Below are positions 55,224-63,458 of a stretch of 64,000 nt of DNA, piece after piece. Source of the stretch: Streptomyces daqingensis (GTDB lineage Bacteria; Actinomycetota; Actinomycetes; Streptomycetales; Streptomycetaceae); contig NZ_BMMP01000004.1 of the NCBI RefSeq assembly GCF_014645895.1, forward strand, positions 124,001 through 188,000, in the 5' to 3' direction. The first letter of the stretch is position 1. Every line of letters begins with the position of its first letter. The translations under genes and the position numbers were made by a program. The notes beneath the pieces were generated by a model that did no database searches, was not told the DNA's origin, and saw only the letters and a program-made list of their open reading frames with translations.

Positions 55224-56606
55224 ATGCCCGACTCCAGCGCAGAGAGCGACCGCCCGGCCCACGCCCCTTCCCGCGACGCCTCCGGCGCTCCCGGCAACGC
55301 CGCACGGGACACCGCCCTCCAGACCGCCGCCTCGCAGGCTCCGCCCGGCTCAGGCCCCCTCGGCGGCAAGACTCGTCCCTCCGGTCGCAGCCGCATGCCG
55401 CTGTCCGTCTACGTCCTCGGACTGGCCGTCTTCGCGCTCGGCACCTCCGAGTTCATGCTCTCCGGCCTGCTGCAGCCCCTCTCCCGGGACCTGGGCGTCT
55501 CCATACCCCAGGCCGGCCTGCTGATCTCCGCGTTCGCGGTCGGCATGGTCGTCGGTGCGCCCGTACTCGCCGCGGCGACGCTGCGGCTGCCGCGCCGCAC
55601 GACCCTGATCTCACTGCTCCTCGTCTTCGGAGTCGGCCAGGTGGCCGGAGCGGTCGCCCCCACGTACGAGTTGCTCTTCGCCTCCCGCGTCGTCAGCGCA
55701 CTCGCCTGCGCCGGCTTCTGGGCAGTGGGCGCCGCCGTGGCCGTCTCGGTCGTCCACGTGGACGTGCGGGCCCGGGCGATGGCCGTTCTCGTCGGCGGGC
55801 TGAGCATCGCCAACATCCTCGGGGTTCCCGCGGGTTCGCTGCTCGGCCAGCACGCGGGATGGCGGTCGGCGTTCTGGGCGGTGGCGGTGATGTCGGCGGT
55901 CGCGCTGGCCGGGGTGCTGGCGTTCGTACCGCGGACGCAGCCGCCGACGGGCGACGACCGCCCGAGGCTCGCCCGCGAGGTGCGCATCTACCGGGACAGG
56001 CAGGTGTGGCTCACCGTCCTCACCATCGCCCTCAACGGCGCCGCGGTCTTCGCCGTCTTCTCCTACCTCGCGCCGCTGCTCACGGAGGTCGCCGGCCTGC
56101 GCGAGAGCTGGGTGCCGACGGTGCTGGCGCTTTTCGGGCTGGGCGGGCTCCTCGGCACCGCCATCGGCGGCCGGATCTCCGACGGGCACCTCTTCGGCAC
56201 CATGTACGGCGGCATCGCGGCGTCGGCGGCGGCGCTGGCGCTGCTGGCCCTCTTCGCCCGGAGCGGTGCCGCCGCGGTGGGGCTGGCGCTCCTGCTCGGC
56301 GTCACGGCGTTCATGACCGCCCCCGCGCTGAACACCCGGATGTTCGACGTCGCAGGCACGGCGCCCACCCTGGCGGGAGCGACGACGACGGCGTCGTTCA
56401 ACATCGGCAACACCGCCGGTCCCTGGCTGGGCGGCCTGGTGATCGACGCCGGGTGGGGCTACCAGTCGGTGGCCTGGACGGGAGCCGCCCTCGCGGCGGC
56501 CGGCGTGGGTACGACGGCATGGGCGTCGCACGTGCGGAGGAAGACCGCCGCTCGCGTCCGTCCGCCGCGCCACGAGCCCGCGGCGGTGTGCCCCGACCCC
56601 CGATGA
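55224..56606 (+). CDS. Cmx/CmrA-type MFS drug exporter
   Basis: The 460-residue transporter has a Ser/Ala/Pro-rich tail (about 1-55), then 12 helices with the DHA1 pattern of Cmx/CmrA chloramphenicol exporters: LPLSVYVLGLAVFALGTSEFMLSGLLQPLSRDLG-like start, GAPVLAAATLRLPRRTTL, LGVPAGSLLGQHAGWRSAFWAV, ASFNIGNTAGPWLGG. Drug specificity cannot be read. The start is uncertain: ATG 55224, 55191 or 55395 (just before the first helix). Its stop runs into the heptamer array. Confidence 0.83.
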   Translation: MPDSSAESDRPAHAPSRDASGAPGNAARDTALQTAASQAPPGSGPLGGKTRPSGRSRMPLSVYVLGLAVFALGTSEFMLSGLLQPLSRDLGVSIPQAGLLISAFAVGMVVGAPVLAAATLRLPRRTTLISLLLVFGVGQVAGAVAPTYELLFASRVVSALACAGFWAVGAAVAVSVVHVDVRARAMAVLVGGLSIANILGVPAGSLLGQHAGWRSAFWAVAVMSAVALAGVLAFVPRTQPPTGDDRPRLAREVRIYRDRQVWLTVLTIALNGAAVFAVFSYLAPLLTEVAGLRESWVPTVLALFGLGGLLGTAIGGRISDGHLFGTMYGGIAASAAALALLALFARSGAAAVGLALLLGVTAFMTAPALNTRMFDVAGTAPTLAGATTTASFNIGNTAGPWLGGLVIDAGWGYQSVAWTGAALAAAGVGTTAWASHVRRKTAARVRPPRHEPAAVCPDPR

Positions 56607-56610
56607 GCGC

Positions 56611-56855
56611 GCCGAACGATGAGCGTCATCTGTCAGTTGTCATCGGTCAGTCGTCATCGGTCATTTGTCATCCGTCATTTGTCATCCGTCGCTCGTCAGA
56701 CGGCAAACGCAGGGGGGTGAGCGTCAAACGCTGAGCGCCATCCGTTAGTCGTCATCCGATATCTGTCATCTGTCATCTGTCATCCGCCATCCGCCATCCG
56801 CCATCCGCCATCCGCCATCCGCCGACTGTCATCCGGCGAACGTCAGCCGGTGACC
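56611..56855 (+). repeat. phase-locked GTC heptamer array, about 34 units
   Basis: From 56611 the sequence divides into 7-nt units almost without shift. Most units start GTCA or GCCA: GTCATCT, GTCATCG, GTCATTT, GTCATCC, GCCATCC (five or more in a row at 56786-56820), with degenerate ones such as GATATCT and GCTGAGC. The phase at 56625 is the same as at 56737 (112 bp = 16 units), so the middle, less regular part belongs too. It fills the gap between the MFS stop and the DUF4031 gene stop and encodes nothing that I can support. Confidence 0.85.
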
Positions 56856-56869
56856 TCAGGCGGTGAACC

Positions 56870-57151
56870 TCAGCCGGTGGGCGGCACCGGTCCCCGTCGG
56901 CGCGGCCTGCGCAGTCCGGCACCGGTGAGGCGCCGCAGCAGTTCCTTGCAGCCCACCTCGACCGCCCCCGCACCGACAGCGGCCTGGTAGAGGGTGCTCG
57001 GCACGTCGTAGTGGTCGCGGTCGAAGGCCCCGCGCGGGCAGCCGATCGCGGCTGCGAACGCGTGCAGCTCCTCGTAGGAGGAGTCGCTGACGAGGTGCGA
57101 CCACATGCGTCCCCTCCTCGGCCAGTCGGGCGGATCGATGTAGACGGTCAT
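56870..57151 (-). CDS. DUF4031 family protein
   Basis: The 93-residue protein reads MTVYIDPPDWPRRGRMWSHLVSDSSYEELHAFAAAIGCPRGAFDRDHYDVP, the DUF4031 pattern, followed by a shorter, Arg/Pro-rich tail. It may bind a small ligand; function unknown. ATG 57151 is preferred over upstream in-frame codons. Its stop codon is next to the heptamer array, whose degenerate end may have created or moved the last codons. Confidence 0.75.
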   Translation of the reverse strand: MTVYIDPPDWPRRGRMWSHLVSDSSYEELHAFAAAIGCPRGAFDRDHYDVPSTLYQAAVGAGAVEVGCKELLRRLTGAGLRRPRRRGPVPPTG

Positions 57152-57302
57152 CGGCGTCGCGTCCCGGCAGAGCAGGCGTGCACCCCGGAGCGGCAAGCGT
57201 GCGTCCCCACGCCCGCGACGCCGCCGCGGGCGTCATCGCCGCAGGTCAGGCCATACATCCATCGCCGTGCGGGTCCTCGCCGCGCCGTCCGGAGGCGGCG
57301 GC

Positions 57303-57659
57303 TCAGAGCCACTTGTTCAGCGCCCCGACGCGCGCCACCGAGGTCGTCGTCTTGCTGCACACCCAGTGCGGGTCCTCACCCAGCGCGGGCTCGATGTCCA
57401 GCGCGTGCGGGTCGGAGCCGAGGCACACGGGGCACAGCGGCCACCGCCCGTACCGTTCGAGCAGGGCGTCCTGCACGTCCTGGGCGATCAGCCCGTTCAC
57501 GAAGGCGACGCCCTCGGGCCACTGCTCGACCCACCACCGGCGGTGGGAGACGGCTTCCTCGACGAGCGAGACCACGTCGGCGTCCGCGACCTTGCCGGCC
57601 TCCAGGTCGGCGAGCACGAGGGCACGTGCGGCGTGAAGTGTCTGCTCCAGCTGGTCCAT
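57303..57659 (-). CDS. 118-residue protein with zinc-type Cys pairs
   Basis: The protein has a helical front (MDQLEQTLHAARALVLADLEAGKVADADVVSLVEEAVSHRRWWVEQWPEGVAFVNGL) and a C-terminal CPVCLGSD...HWVCSK with paired Cys, suggesting a small zinc site. I do not recognise the family. GGAGGC is immediately before ATG 57659, closer than ideal. It is divergent from the RpiR-type regulator by 113 bp, where shared regulation is possible. Confidence 0.65.
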   Translation of the reverse strand: MDQLEQTLHAARALVLADLEAGKVADADVVSLVEEAVSHRRWWVEQWPEGVAFVNGLIAQDVQDALLERYGRWPLCPVCLGSDPHALDIEPALGEDPHWVCSKTTTSVARVGALNKWL

Positions 57660-57772
57660 GCCTCCATTGCACCAAAAGGGCGACGGCACCCGCCCCGGAG
57701 CGGCGCGAAGATCCCGGTCGATATGGCCTGAAAGCCTTGACGCACCCTCCGTGGTGAAAATATCTTCCGGCG

Positions 57773-58783
57773 ATGACGACCTACCTGAAGGAAAGTTTCG
57801 CCAGAAACAACCGGGCCCAGGGAAGACCCCAAGGCGGCGGCCCTGCCCCCGGCTCCGGCGCCTCGCCCGGCCCGCCTCCCGCAGCACCGCGGCCCGCTCC
57901 CGGCCCGCCCGCCCCGGGCGCGCTCGCCGCCAAGGTGCGCACCATGGCCCCCTCGATGACGCGCTCGATGCAGCGCGTCGCGGAGACCGTCGCCGGAGAC
58001 CCCGCCGGCTGCGCCCAGTTGACCGTCACGGGTCTCGCCGAGCGCACCGGTACGAGCGAGGCCACGGTCGTACGCACTTCCCGGCTCCTCGGCTTCCCGG
58101 GCTACCGCGACCTGCGCCTGGCCCTCGCCGGGCTCGCGGCGCAGCAGGAGTCCGGCGCCGCACCCGCGGTCACCGCCGACATCGCGGTGGACGACCCGAT
58201 CTCCGACGTCGTGGCCAAGCTCGCGCTCGACGAGCAGCAGACGCTGGCCGACACCGCCGCCGGCCTGGACACCGTCCAGCTGGAGGCCGCCGTGACCGCC
58301 CTCGCCGCGGCCCGCCGCGTCGACGTGTACGGGGTCGGGGCGTCCGGCCTGGTCAGCAAGGACCTCGCGCAGAAGCTGCTGCGGATCGGGCACGTCGCCA
58401 ACGCGGAGGCCGACCCCCATCTGGCCGTCACCACCGCGGTGCAGCTGCAGGCCGGGGACGTCGCGGTCGCGATCACCCACTCGGGGCGGACGGTCGACGT
58501 CATCGAACCGCTGCGGGTCGCCTTCGACCGCGGCGCCACCACCATCGCGATCACGGGACGCTCGGACGGTGAGATCGCCCAGTACGCCGACCACGTGCTG
58601 GCCACCTCCACCGCCCGCGAGAGCGAGCTGCGCCCCGCGGCCATGTCCAGCCGCACGAGCCAGCTCCTCGTCGTGGACTGCCTGTTCATCGGGGTGGCGC
58701 AGCGCACGTACGAGAGCACGGCCCCCGCGCTCTCCGCCTCCTACGAGGCACTCGCACACCGGCATTCGCCCCGTCCACGCTGA
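57773..58783 (+). CDS. murR: MurR/RpiR family regulator of MurNAc recycling
   Basis: The 336-residue regulator has a Pro/Gly-rich tail (about 20-50), an RpiR HTH (about 62-115: VAETVAGDPAGCAQLTVTGLAERTGTSEATVVRTSRLLGFPGYRDLRLAL) and a SIS sugar-phosphate domain (VDVYGVGASGLVSKDLAQKLLRIGH, AITHSGRTVDVIEPLRVA). With murQ and a PTS EIIBC gene downstream, it likely senses MurNAc-6-phosphate. GTGAAAATATCTTCC just upstream (GAA-N6-TTC) may be its operator. ATG 57773 has no Shine-Dalgarno, consistent with a leaderless mRNA. Confidence 0.88.
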   Translation: MTTYLKESFARNNRAQGRPQGGGPAPGSGASPGPPPAAPRPAPGPPAPGALAAKVRTMAPSMTRSMQRVAETVAGDPAGCAQLTVTGLAERTGTSEATVVRTSRLLGFPGYRDLRLALAGLAAQQESGAAPAVTADIAVDDPISDVVAKLALDEQQTLADTAAGLDTVQLEAAVTALAAARRVDVYGVGASGLVSKDLAQKLLRIGHVANAEADPHLAVTTAVQLQAGDVAVAITHSGRTVDVIEPLRVAFDRGATTIAITGRSDGEIAQYADHVLATSTARESELRPAAMSSRTSQLLVVDCLFIGVAQRTYESTAPALSASYEALAHRHSPRPR

Positions 58784-59012
58784 CCGCGCGAGGAGCTGCC
58801 CTACGCCACCGGCGTGACGCCCGTCCCGGTCGGAACCGGTTCCCGGCCCGGGCCGCGGGGGAAGGGTCAAGCGCCTGTCGCCGCACCCGCACCCCGCACC
58901 CCGCACCCGCGAGGCAGCTCCGCTCAGCACCCGTACAGACCACACGCAGCACACGCACCGACTGCAACCCTCCCAGCCGCAACCGCGCCTGCCAGAGAGA
59001 GCCGTTCCCTCC

Positions 59013-60020
59013 ATGACCTCTACCGCCGACACACCGCCGTCCTGCAACGACGACGCCCCCCGCCCGGCCCGGGGCGGCACGGGCGGCGCCGACTACCGCG
59101 AACTGCGCGCCCAGCTGGAGACGCTGACCACGGAGGCGTTCCGCAGCGAGCTTTCCGAGATCGACCGGCTGCCCACGCTGGAGATCGCCCGGATCATGTC
59201 GGGCGAGGACTCCACCGTCCCCGCCGCCGTCGCCGACCAGCTGCCGCGGATCGCCGCGGCCATCGACGGCATCGCGGAGCGCATGGCCCGTGGGGGCCGT
59301 CTGATCTACGCGGGCGCGGGCACCGCCGGACGCCTCGGGGTGCTCGACGCCAGCGAGTGCCCGCCGACCTTCAACACCGACCCCGCCGACGTCGTCGGCC
59401 TCATCGCGGGCGGCCCGGCCGCGGTGAGCACCTCCGTGGAGGGCGCGGAGGACAGCAAGGAGCTGGCCGCCGCCGACCTCGACGGGCTCCAGCTGACGGC
59501 GGACGACACCGTCGTGGGTATCTCGGCCTCGGGCCGCACCCCGTACGCCGTCGGCGCCGTCGAGTACGCGCGCAACACCCACGGCTCGTTCACGGTCGGC
59601 CTCTCCTGCAACGCGAACTCGCCGCTCGGCGCCGCCGCCGCGCAGCGCATCGAGGTCGTCGTCGGTCCGGAGCTGCTCACGGGCTCCACACGGCTCAAGG
59701 CGGGAACGGCGCAGAAGCTCGTCCTGAACATGCTCTCGACCATCACCATGATCCGTCTGGGCAAGACGTTCGGAAACCTGATGGTCGACGTCCGCGCCTC
59801 GAACGAGAAGCTGAGGGCCCGTTCGCGCCGCATCGTCTCCCTCGCGACGGGCGCCGACGACGAGACGATCGAGGCCGCTCTCACCCAAGCGGACGACGAG
59901 GTGAAAAACGCGATCCTGATCATTCTGGCCGGGGTCGACGGCCGTACCGCCGCCAAGTTGCTCGCCGACGCCGACGGGCACCTGCGCGCTGCGATCCGCA
60001 CGGCCACGGGTGAGGGCTGA
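59013..60020 (+). CDS. murQ: N-acetylmuramic acid 6-phosphate etherase
   Basis: The 335-residue enzyme removes the lactyl ether from MurNAc-6-phosphate to give GlcNAc-6-phosphate. It has the SIS fold: MARGGRLIYAGAGTAGRLGVLDASECPPTF (active-site Glu), TVVGISASGRTPYAVGAVEYARN, and GSTRLKAGTAQKLVLNMLSTITMIRLGKTFGNLMVD. The 229 bp before it carry CACCCCG-type low-complexity sequence but no gene. It probably forms an operon with the PTS gene 143 bp downstream. Confidence 0.95.
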   Translation: MTSTADTPPSCNDDAPRPARGGTGGADYRELRAQLETLTTEAFRSELSEIDRLPTLEIARIMSGEDSTVPAAVADQLPRIAAAIDGIAERMARGGRLIYAGAGTAGRLGVLDASECPPTFNTDPADVVGLIAGGPAAVSTSVEGAEDSKELAAADLDGLQLTADDTVVGISASGRTPYAVGAVEYARNTHGSFTVGLSCNANSPLGAAAAQRIEVVVGPELLTGSTRLKAGTAQKLVLNMLSTITMIRLGKTFGNLMVDVRASNEKLRARSRRIVSLATGADDETIEAALTQADDEVKNAILIILAGVDGRTAAKLLADADGHLRAAIRTATGEG

Positions 60021-60163
60021 CAGTGGTGCCAAGCGGCTGACGGAGACCGCGACCGGCGCCGGGGGGCGCCGGACGGCCGGCGCAGTCCCGGCGAGGTCCC
60101 GGCCGGCACGCCCGACCGCACCACGTTCCGGGCCCCCCGGACCGCCAGAGAGCGACCGCACCC

Positions 60164-61813
60164 ATGAGCACAGACCAGAACCGCCAGATCGCTGAGGCTC
60201 TGCTCCCCCTCGTGGGGGGCGCGCAGAACGTCTTCTCCATCAACCACTGCATGACCCGGCTGAGACTCGGCCTGCACGACCGTTCGCTGGTGCAGGACGC
60301 CGCGCTGCGCGCGCTGCCGGCGGTCTTGGGCCTGGTCGAGGACGACGAGGCGTTCCAGATCGTGCTCGGCCCGGGCAAGGTCGCCCGGGTCACCCCCGAG
60401 TTCAGGACCCTCGTCGAACGGGATCCGCACCCCGCCGCCGCGTCCGCGCCGGACGGAGGCGACGCCGCCGGGACCGACGCTCCCCCCGTACCGGCGGGCC
60501 ACGCCACCGCCGAGGAGCTGGCGGAGCGGGGCGAGGCGATCCGCGCCGCGCGCAGGCACAGGAACGCCACCCCGGTGAAGCTGATGCTGCGCCGCGTGGC
60601 CAACATCTTCGTCCCCCTCATCCCGGCCCTCATCGGCTGCGGCATCGTCGCCGGCATCAACGGGCTGCTGACGAACCTCGTCAGCAGCGGCAGCGCGCAG
60701 TGGGCGTCCGGCGTCGTCCCGGCGCTGACGGCGATCTCGACCGGCTTCATGTCGCTGATCGCGGTGTTCGTCGGCATCAACACCGCGGCGGAGTTCGGCG
60801 GTACGCCCGTACTGGGCGGTGCGGCGGCGGCGGTCATCGTCTTCGCCGGCGTCTCCGACGTCTCGGCGTTCGGCGAGAAGCTCGCCCCCGGCCAGGGCGG
60901 CGTGCTGGGCGCCCTCTTCGCCGCCCTGCTCGCGGTGCACGTGGAGCGGTGGTGCCGCCGCCGGGTGCCGGAAGCGGTGGACGTGCTGGTCACTCCCACC
61001 GTCACGGTGCTCGTGGCCGGTCTGGTCACCCTCTTCGGGCTGATGTACGTGTGCGGGCTGGTCTCCACCGGGATCGGGGAGGCCGCCAACTGGCTGCTCC
61101 TGCGCGGCGGGGCGGTCGCGGGGTTCGTCCTCGGCGGCCTCTTCCTCCCGCTCGTGATGCTCGGCCTGCACCAGGCGCTCATCCCCATCCACACCACCCT
61201 GATCGAGCAGGACGGGTTCACGGTGCTGCTGCCGGTCCTCGCCATGGCCGGCGCCGGCCAGGTCGGGGCGGCGCTCGCCGTCTACCTCCGGCTGCGCCGC
61301 AACACCTCGATCCGCAAGACCATCAGGTCGGCTCTGCCCGCGGGGCTCATGGGCGTCGGCGAACCGCTGATCTACGGCGTCTCGCTCCCCCTCGGGCGGC
61401 CCTTCGTCACCGCCTGCGTGGGCGGGGCCGTCGGAGGCGGCGTGGTCGGGCTCTTCCACCAGATCGGGACGTCCGTCGGCTCCACCGCGATCGGGCCCTC
61501 CGGCTGGGCGCTCTTCCCCCTCCTCAAGGGCAACCAGGGGCTGGGCGCCATCGCCGCGGTGTACGGGCTGGGCATGGCGACGGGTTACGTGGCGGGCTTC
61601 GTCGCGACGTACTTCTTCGGCTTCAGCAAGCAGATGCTGGCGGAGCTCGACGTCGCACCGGAGTCGGCCCGCCCGGCGGGCCGGGTCGTGGCGGGCGGGG
61701 TGCCCGCGGCGGCGGAGCCCGGTGCGCCGGCCCGCGGCGGCGGGATGCCGGACGGGGCCGACGAGGAGGACGGCGACGGCCAAGGGGGCCCGAGACGCCC
61801 GGTCGGTGTCTGA
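60164..61813 (+). CDS. murP: PTS sugar transporter EIIBC, probable MurNAc transporter
   Basis: The 549-residue protein has an N-terminal EIIB domain with the phosphorylated Cys (C29 in FSINHCMTRLRLGL), a linker, and an EIIC domain of about 10 helices (NIFVPLIPALIGCGIVAGINGLL, GGTPVLGGAAAAVIVFAG, MLGLHQALIPIHTTLIEQDG, PAGLMGVGEPLIYGVSLPLGRPFVTACVGGAVGG). The glucose-type EIIC fold and position after murR and murQ point to MurNAc uptake as MurNAc-6-P. No EIIA is attached, so it must borrow one, as E. coli MurP does. The tail is Gly/Ala-rich. Confidence 0.88.
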   Translation: MSTDQNRQIAEALLPLVGGAQNVFSINHCMTRLRLGLHDRSLVQDAALRALPAVLGLVEDDEAFQIVLGPGKVARVTPEFRTLVERDPHPAAASAPDGGDAAGTDAPPVPAGHATAEELAERGEAIRAARRHRNATPVKLMLRRVANIFVPLIPALIGCGIVAGINGLLTNLVSSGSAQWASGVVPALTAISTGFMSLIAVFVGINTAAEFGGTPVLGGAAAAVIVFAGVSDVSAFGEKLAPGQGGVLGALFAALLAVHVERWCRRRVPEAVDVLVTPTVTVLVAGLVTLFGLMYVCGLVSTGIGEAANWLLLRGGAVAGFVLGGLFLPLVMLGLHQALIPIHTTLIEQDGFTVLLPVLAMAGAGQVGAALAVYLRLRRNTSIRKTIRSALPAGLMGVGEPLIYGVSLPLGRPFVTACVGGAVGGGVVGLFHQIGTSVGSTAIGPSGWALFPLLKGNQGLGAIAAVYGLGMATGYVAGFVATYFFGFSKQMLAELDVAPESARPAGRVVAGGVPAAAEPGAPARGGGMPDGADEEDGDGQGGPRRPVGV

Positions 61814-61822
61814 GCGGAATCC

Positions 61823-61863
61823 GGCCGGAGTCCCGGGCGGGCTGCGGCCGGAGTCCCGGGCGG
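61823..61863 (+). repeat. 18-bp direct repeat after the PTS gene
   Basis: GGCCGGAGTCCCGGGCGG is present twice (61823-61840 and 61846-61863), separated by GCTGC. The 23-bp period suggests recent duplication. It lies in the gap between the PTS stop and the terminator. Confidence 0.6.
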
Positions 61864-61925
61864 AGCCCGGCAGGGCGCGACGGCACCTGGCCCGGTCCGC
61901 CCGAGCGGTTTCCGGGCCCGGACAC

Positions 61926-61968
61926 GGACCGGCCCGGAGGGAACGGGATGTCCCCTCCGGGCCGGTCC
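61926..61968. terminator. 16-bp stem terminator between convergent units
   Basis: GGACCGGCCCGGAGGG (61926-61941) pairs perfectly with CCCTCCGGGCCGGTCC (61953-61968) around an 11-nt loop. It lies between the MurNAc operon and the leftward pair of unknown genes and can serve both. Confidence 0.7.
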
Positions 61969-62002
61969 GCGCTTGCGGTCCTCCGGCGGCCGCGACCGCC
62001 GG

Positions 62003-62614
62003 TCAGAGCTTCAGCAGGCGCTCCGTCGCCTCCTTGTACTCCCGGAGGGCCAGCCGGAGTTCCTCCGTGCCGGCGTCCGCGCCGCCGGAACCGGCGGCGG
62101 TGCGCTGCTCGTCCCGCTGCAGCCGCTGCTGCAGCGCGCGGCGCCGGTGGGCCAGTGCCTCGGTGAGGTGGCGGGCAGCCTCGTCGAAGACGTGGTCCGC
62201 CTCCTCGACGGCCTTCCGCGGACCGTCGACGAACCCGCTCACGGCGTGGTGGAGACGGGCCGTGAGACGGTCCCGCTCGTCCAGCCCGAGCAGCGGGCCT
62301 GCTGCGTCGCCGGTGCTGCGGAGGGCCGCGGTCCGGTGATCCTGAGCCTGGTCGGTCCGCGGGTCCGCGGCCGGCGGTACGAGCCCGTGGCCCGGTCCGG
62401 AACCGGCGGCGGCCGCGGGATCGGCGGGCGCGCCCGGCGGGACGGGCGGCGGGGCCGCCGTGTCGGCCGACGCCGGACTCCGGGTCGAGCCCGGGTCGGC
62501 GGCCGGGCCGCCTGCCGGCTGCCCCGGCGTCTCCGCCGGAGGGGCGACGGGCGGTGCCGGAGCGGCCGGGGGCGTCCCGGCGCCGGTGTGCCTGCCGGAT
62601 TCGTAGGTCGTCAC
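62003..62614 (-). CDS. Pro/Ala-rich protein with helical C-terminal domain, unknown
   Basis: The 203-residue product has a disordered front half (about 1-90; Ala, Pro, Gly-rich) and a C-terminal helical domain (about 100-203: LDERDRLTARLHHAVSGFVDGPRKAVEEADHVFDEAARHLTEALAHRRRALQQRLQ), with a final region LRLALREYKEATERLLKL. The C-terminal pattern resembles that of its upstream neighbour, including DEAARHLTEAL / EALAEAERLLAGL-like helices. Its ATG overlaps the stop of that gene by ATGA, so the two are translationally coupled. No function known. Confidence 0.75.
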   Translation of the reverse strand: MTTYESGRHTGAGTPPAAPAPPVAPPAETPGQPAGGPAADPGSTRSPASADTAAPPPVPPGAPADPAAAAGSGPGHGLVPPAADPRTDQAQDHRTAALRSTGDAAGPLLGLDERDRLTARLHHAVSGFVDGPRKAVEEADHVFDEAARHLTEALAHRRRALQQRLQRDEQRTAAGSGGADAGTEELRLALREYKEATERLLKL

Positions 62615-63288
62615 AGCGCCTCACGTCCCTTCGCGTTGCCGCGCGGCGAGAGCAACGGCCGCCGCGCGTGGCCGTCGTGGGTCAGCGGACGGTGGGTGCG
62701 GTCGCGGCCCGTACGGCCGAAGTGCTTCCCGGCGCCCGCGGTGCGGCCCGTCGGTTCGGCCGCGAGCGCGTCGAAGAACGCACGGGCCTGGAGCATGGCC
62801 TCACGCATCTCCTCGGTGCCGCTCAGACCGGCCGCGGCGGCGTGCACGCGCCGGTAGCCCTCGACGTGGTGCGCGTGGTGGACGGAGAGCGCGTCGACAT
62901 GTTCGTCGGGACGCTCCGGCCCCGGGAACCCGCGGGCCTGGGCCAGTCCGGCCAGCAGGCGTTCGGCCTCGGCCAGCGCCTCCTGCGGCGACTCGACGAA
63001 ACGCTCCTGCGCCGCCGCCCACCGCGTCACGTACTGCTCCCGCACGTGCGGGGGGAGCGGGTGCGCCTCGATGGTCCCGTACCGGCGCACACGCTCGGAG
63101 AGTTCGTGGTCGGCGGCCCTGGAGTCGCCGCTGTGCCGGGCGAGCACCCGGTCGTATTCGGGTCCGAAGCGCCGCCTGAGGCTCGCGCCGCGGTTCCCCC
63201 CGCCCCTCTTGGCGAGGCGGGCGTAGGCCGTACCGGCGATGACAGCCGCAACGGCCACGATCAGAACAATGATCACAATTGTGGACAC
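62611..63288 (-). CDS. membrane-anchored helical protein, unknown
   Basis: The 225-residue protein has an N-terminal transmembrane helix (about 3-22, TIVIIVLIVAVAAVIAGTAY), a basic stop-transfer stretch and a cytoplasmic helical domain: RRRFGPEYDRVLARHSGDSRAADHELSERVRRYGTIEAHPLPPHVREQYVTRWAAAQERFVESPQEALAEAERLLAGLAQARGFP. Segments like FVESPQEALAEAERLL recur in the following protein, so the two may be related in fold. GTG 63288 starts it. Coupled to the next gene by ATGA. Confidence 0.75.
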   Translation of the reverse strand: MSTIVIIVLIVAVAAVIAGTAYARLAKRGGGNRGASLRRRFGPEYDRVLARHSGDSRAADHELSERVRRYGTIEAHPLPPHVREQYVTRWAAAQERFVESPQEALAEAERLLAGLAQARGFPGPERPDEHVDALSVHHAHHVEGYRRVHAAAAGLSGTEEMREAMLQARAFFDALAAEPTGRTAGAGKHFGRTGRDRTHRPLTHDGHARRPLLSPRGNAKGREAL

Positions 63289-63458
63289 GGTGACCTACCC
63301 CGAGCTTTCTGCGCTTAGCGGATAGTTGACCTCCGGGTAGCCCGTACGGGGGAGGCACAAACCCCGCGTGCGGGAGAAGCGTTGAGAACGCCCCCGCACA
63401 GCACGGGCCGCTGCGCGGCCTGTTCACGTAGCGCGGCAGGTGTGCCGATCATGAAGCC

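Noticed and set aside
56611..56855. CRISPR array
   Set aside because: Units are only 7 nt and contiguous, with no spacers or cas genes nearby.
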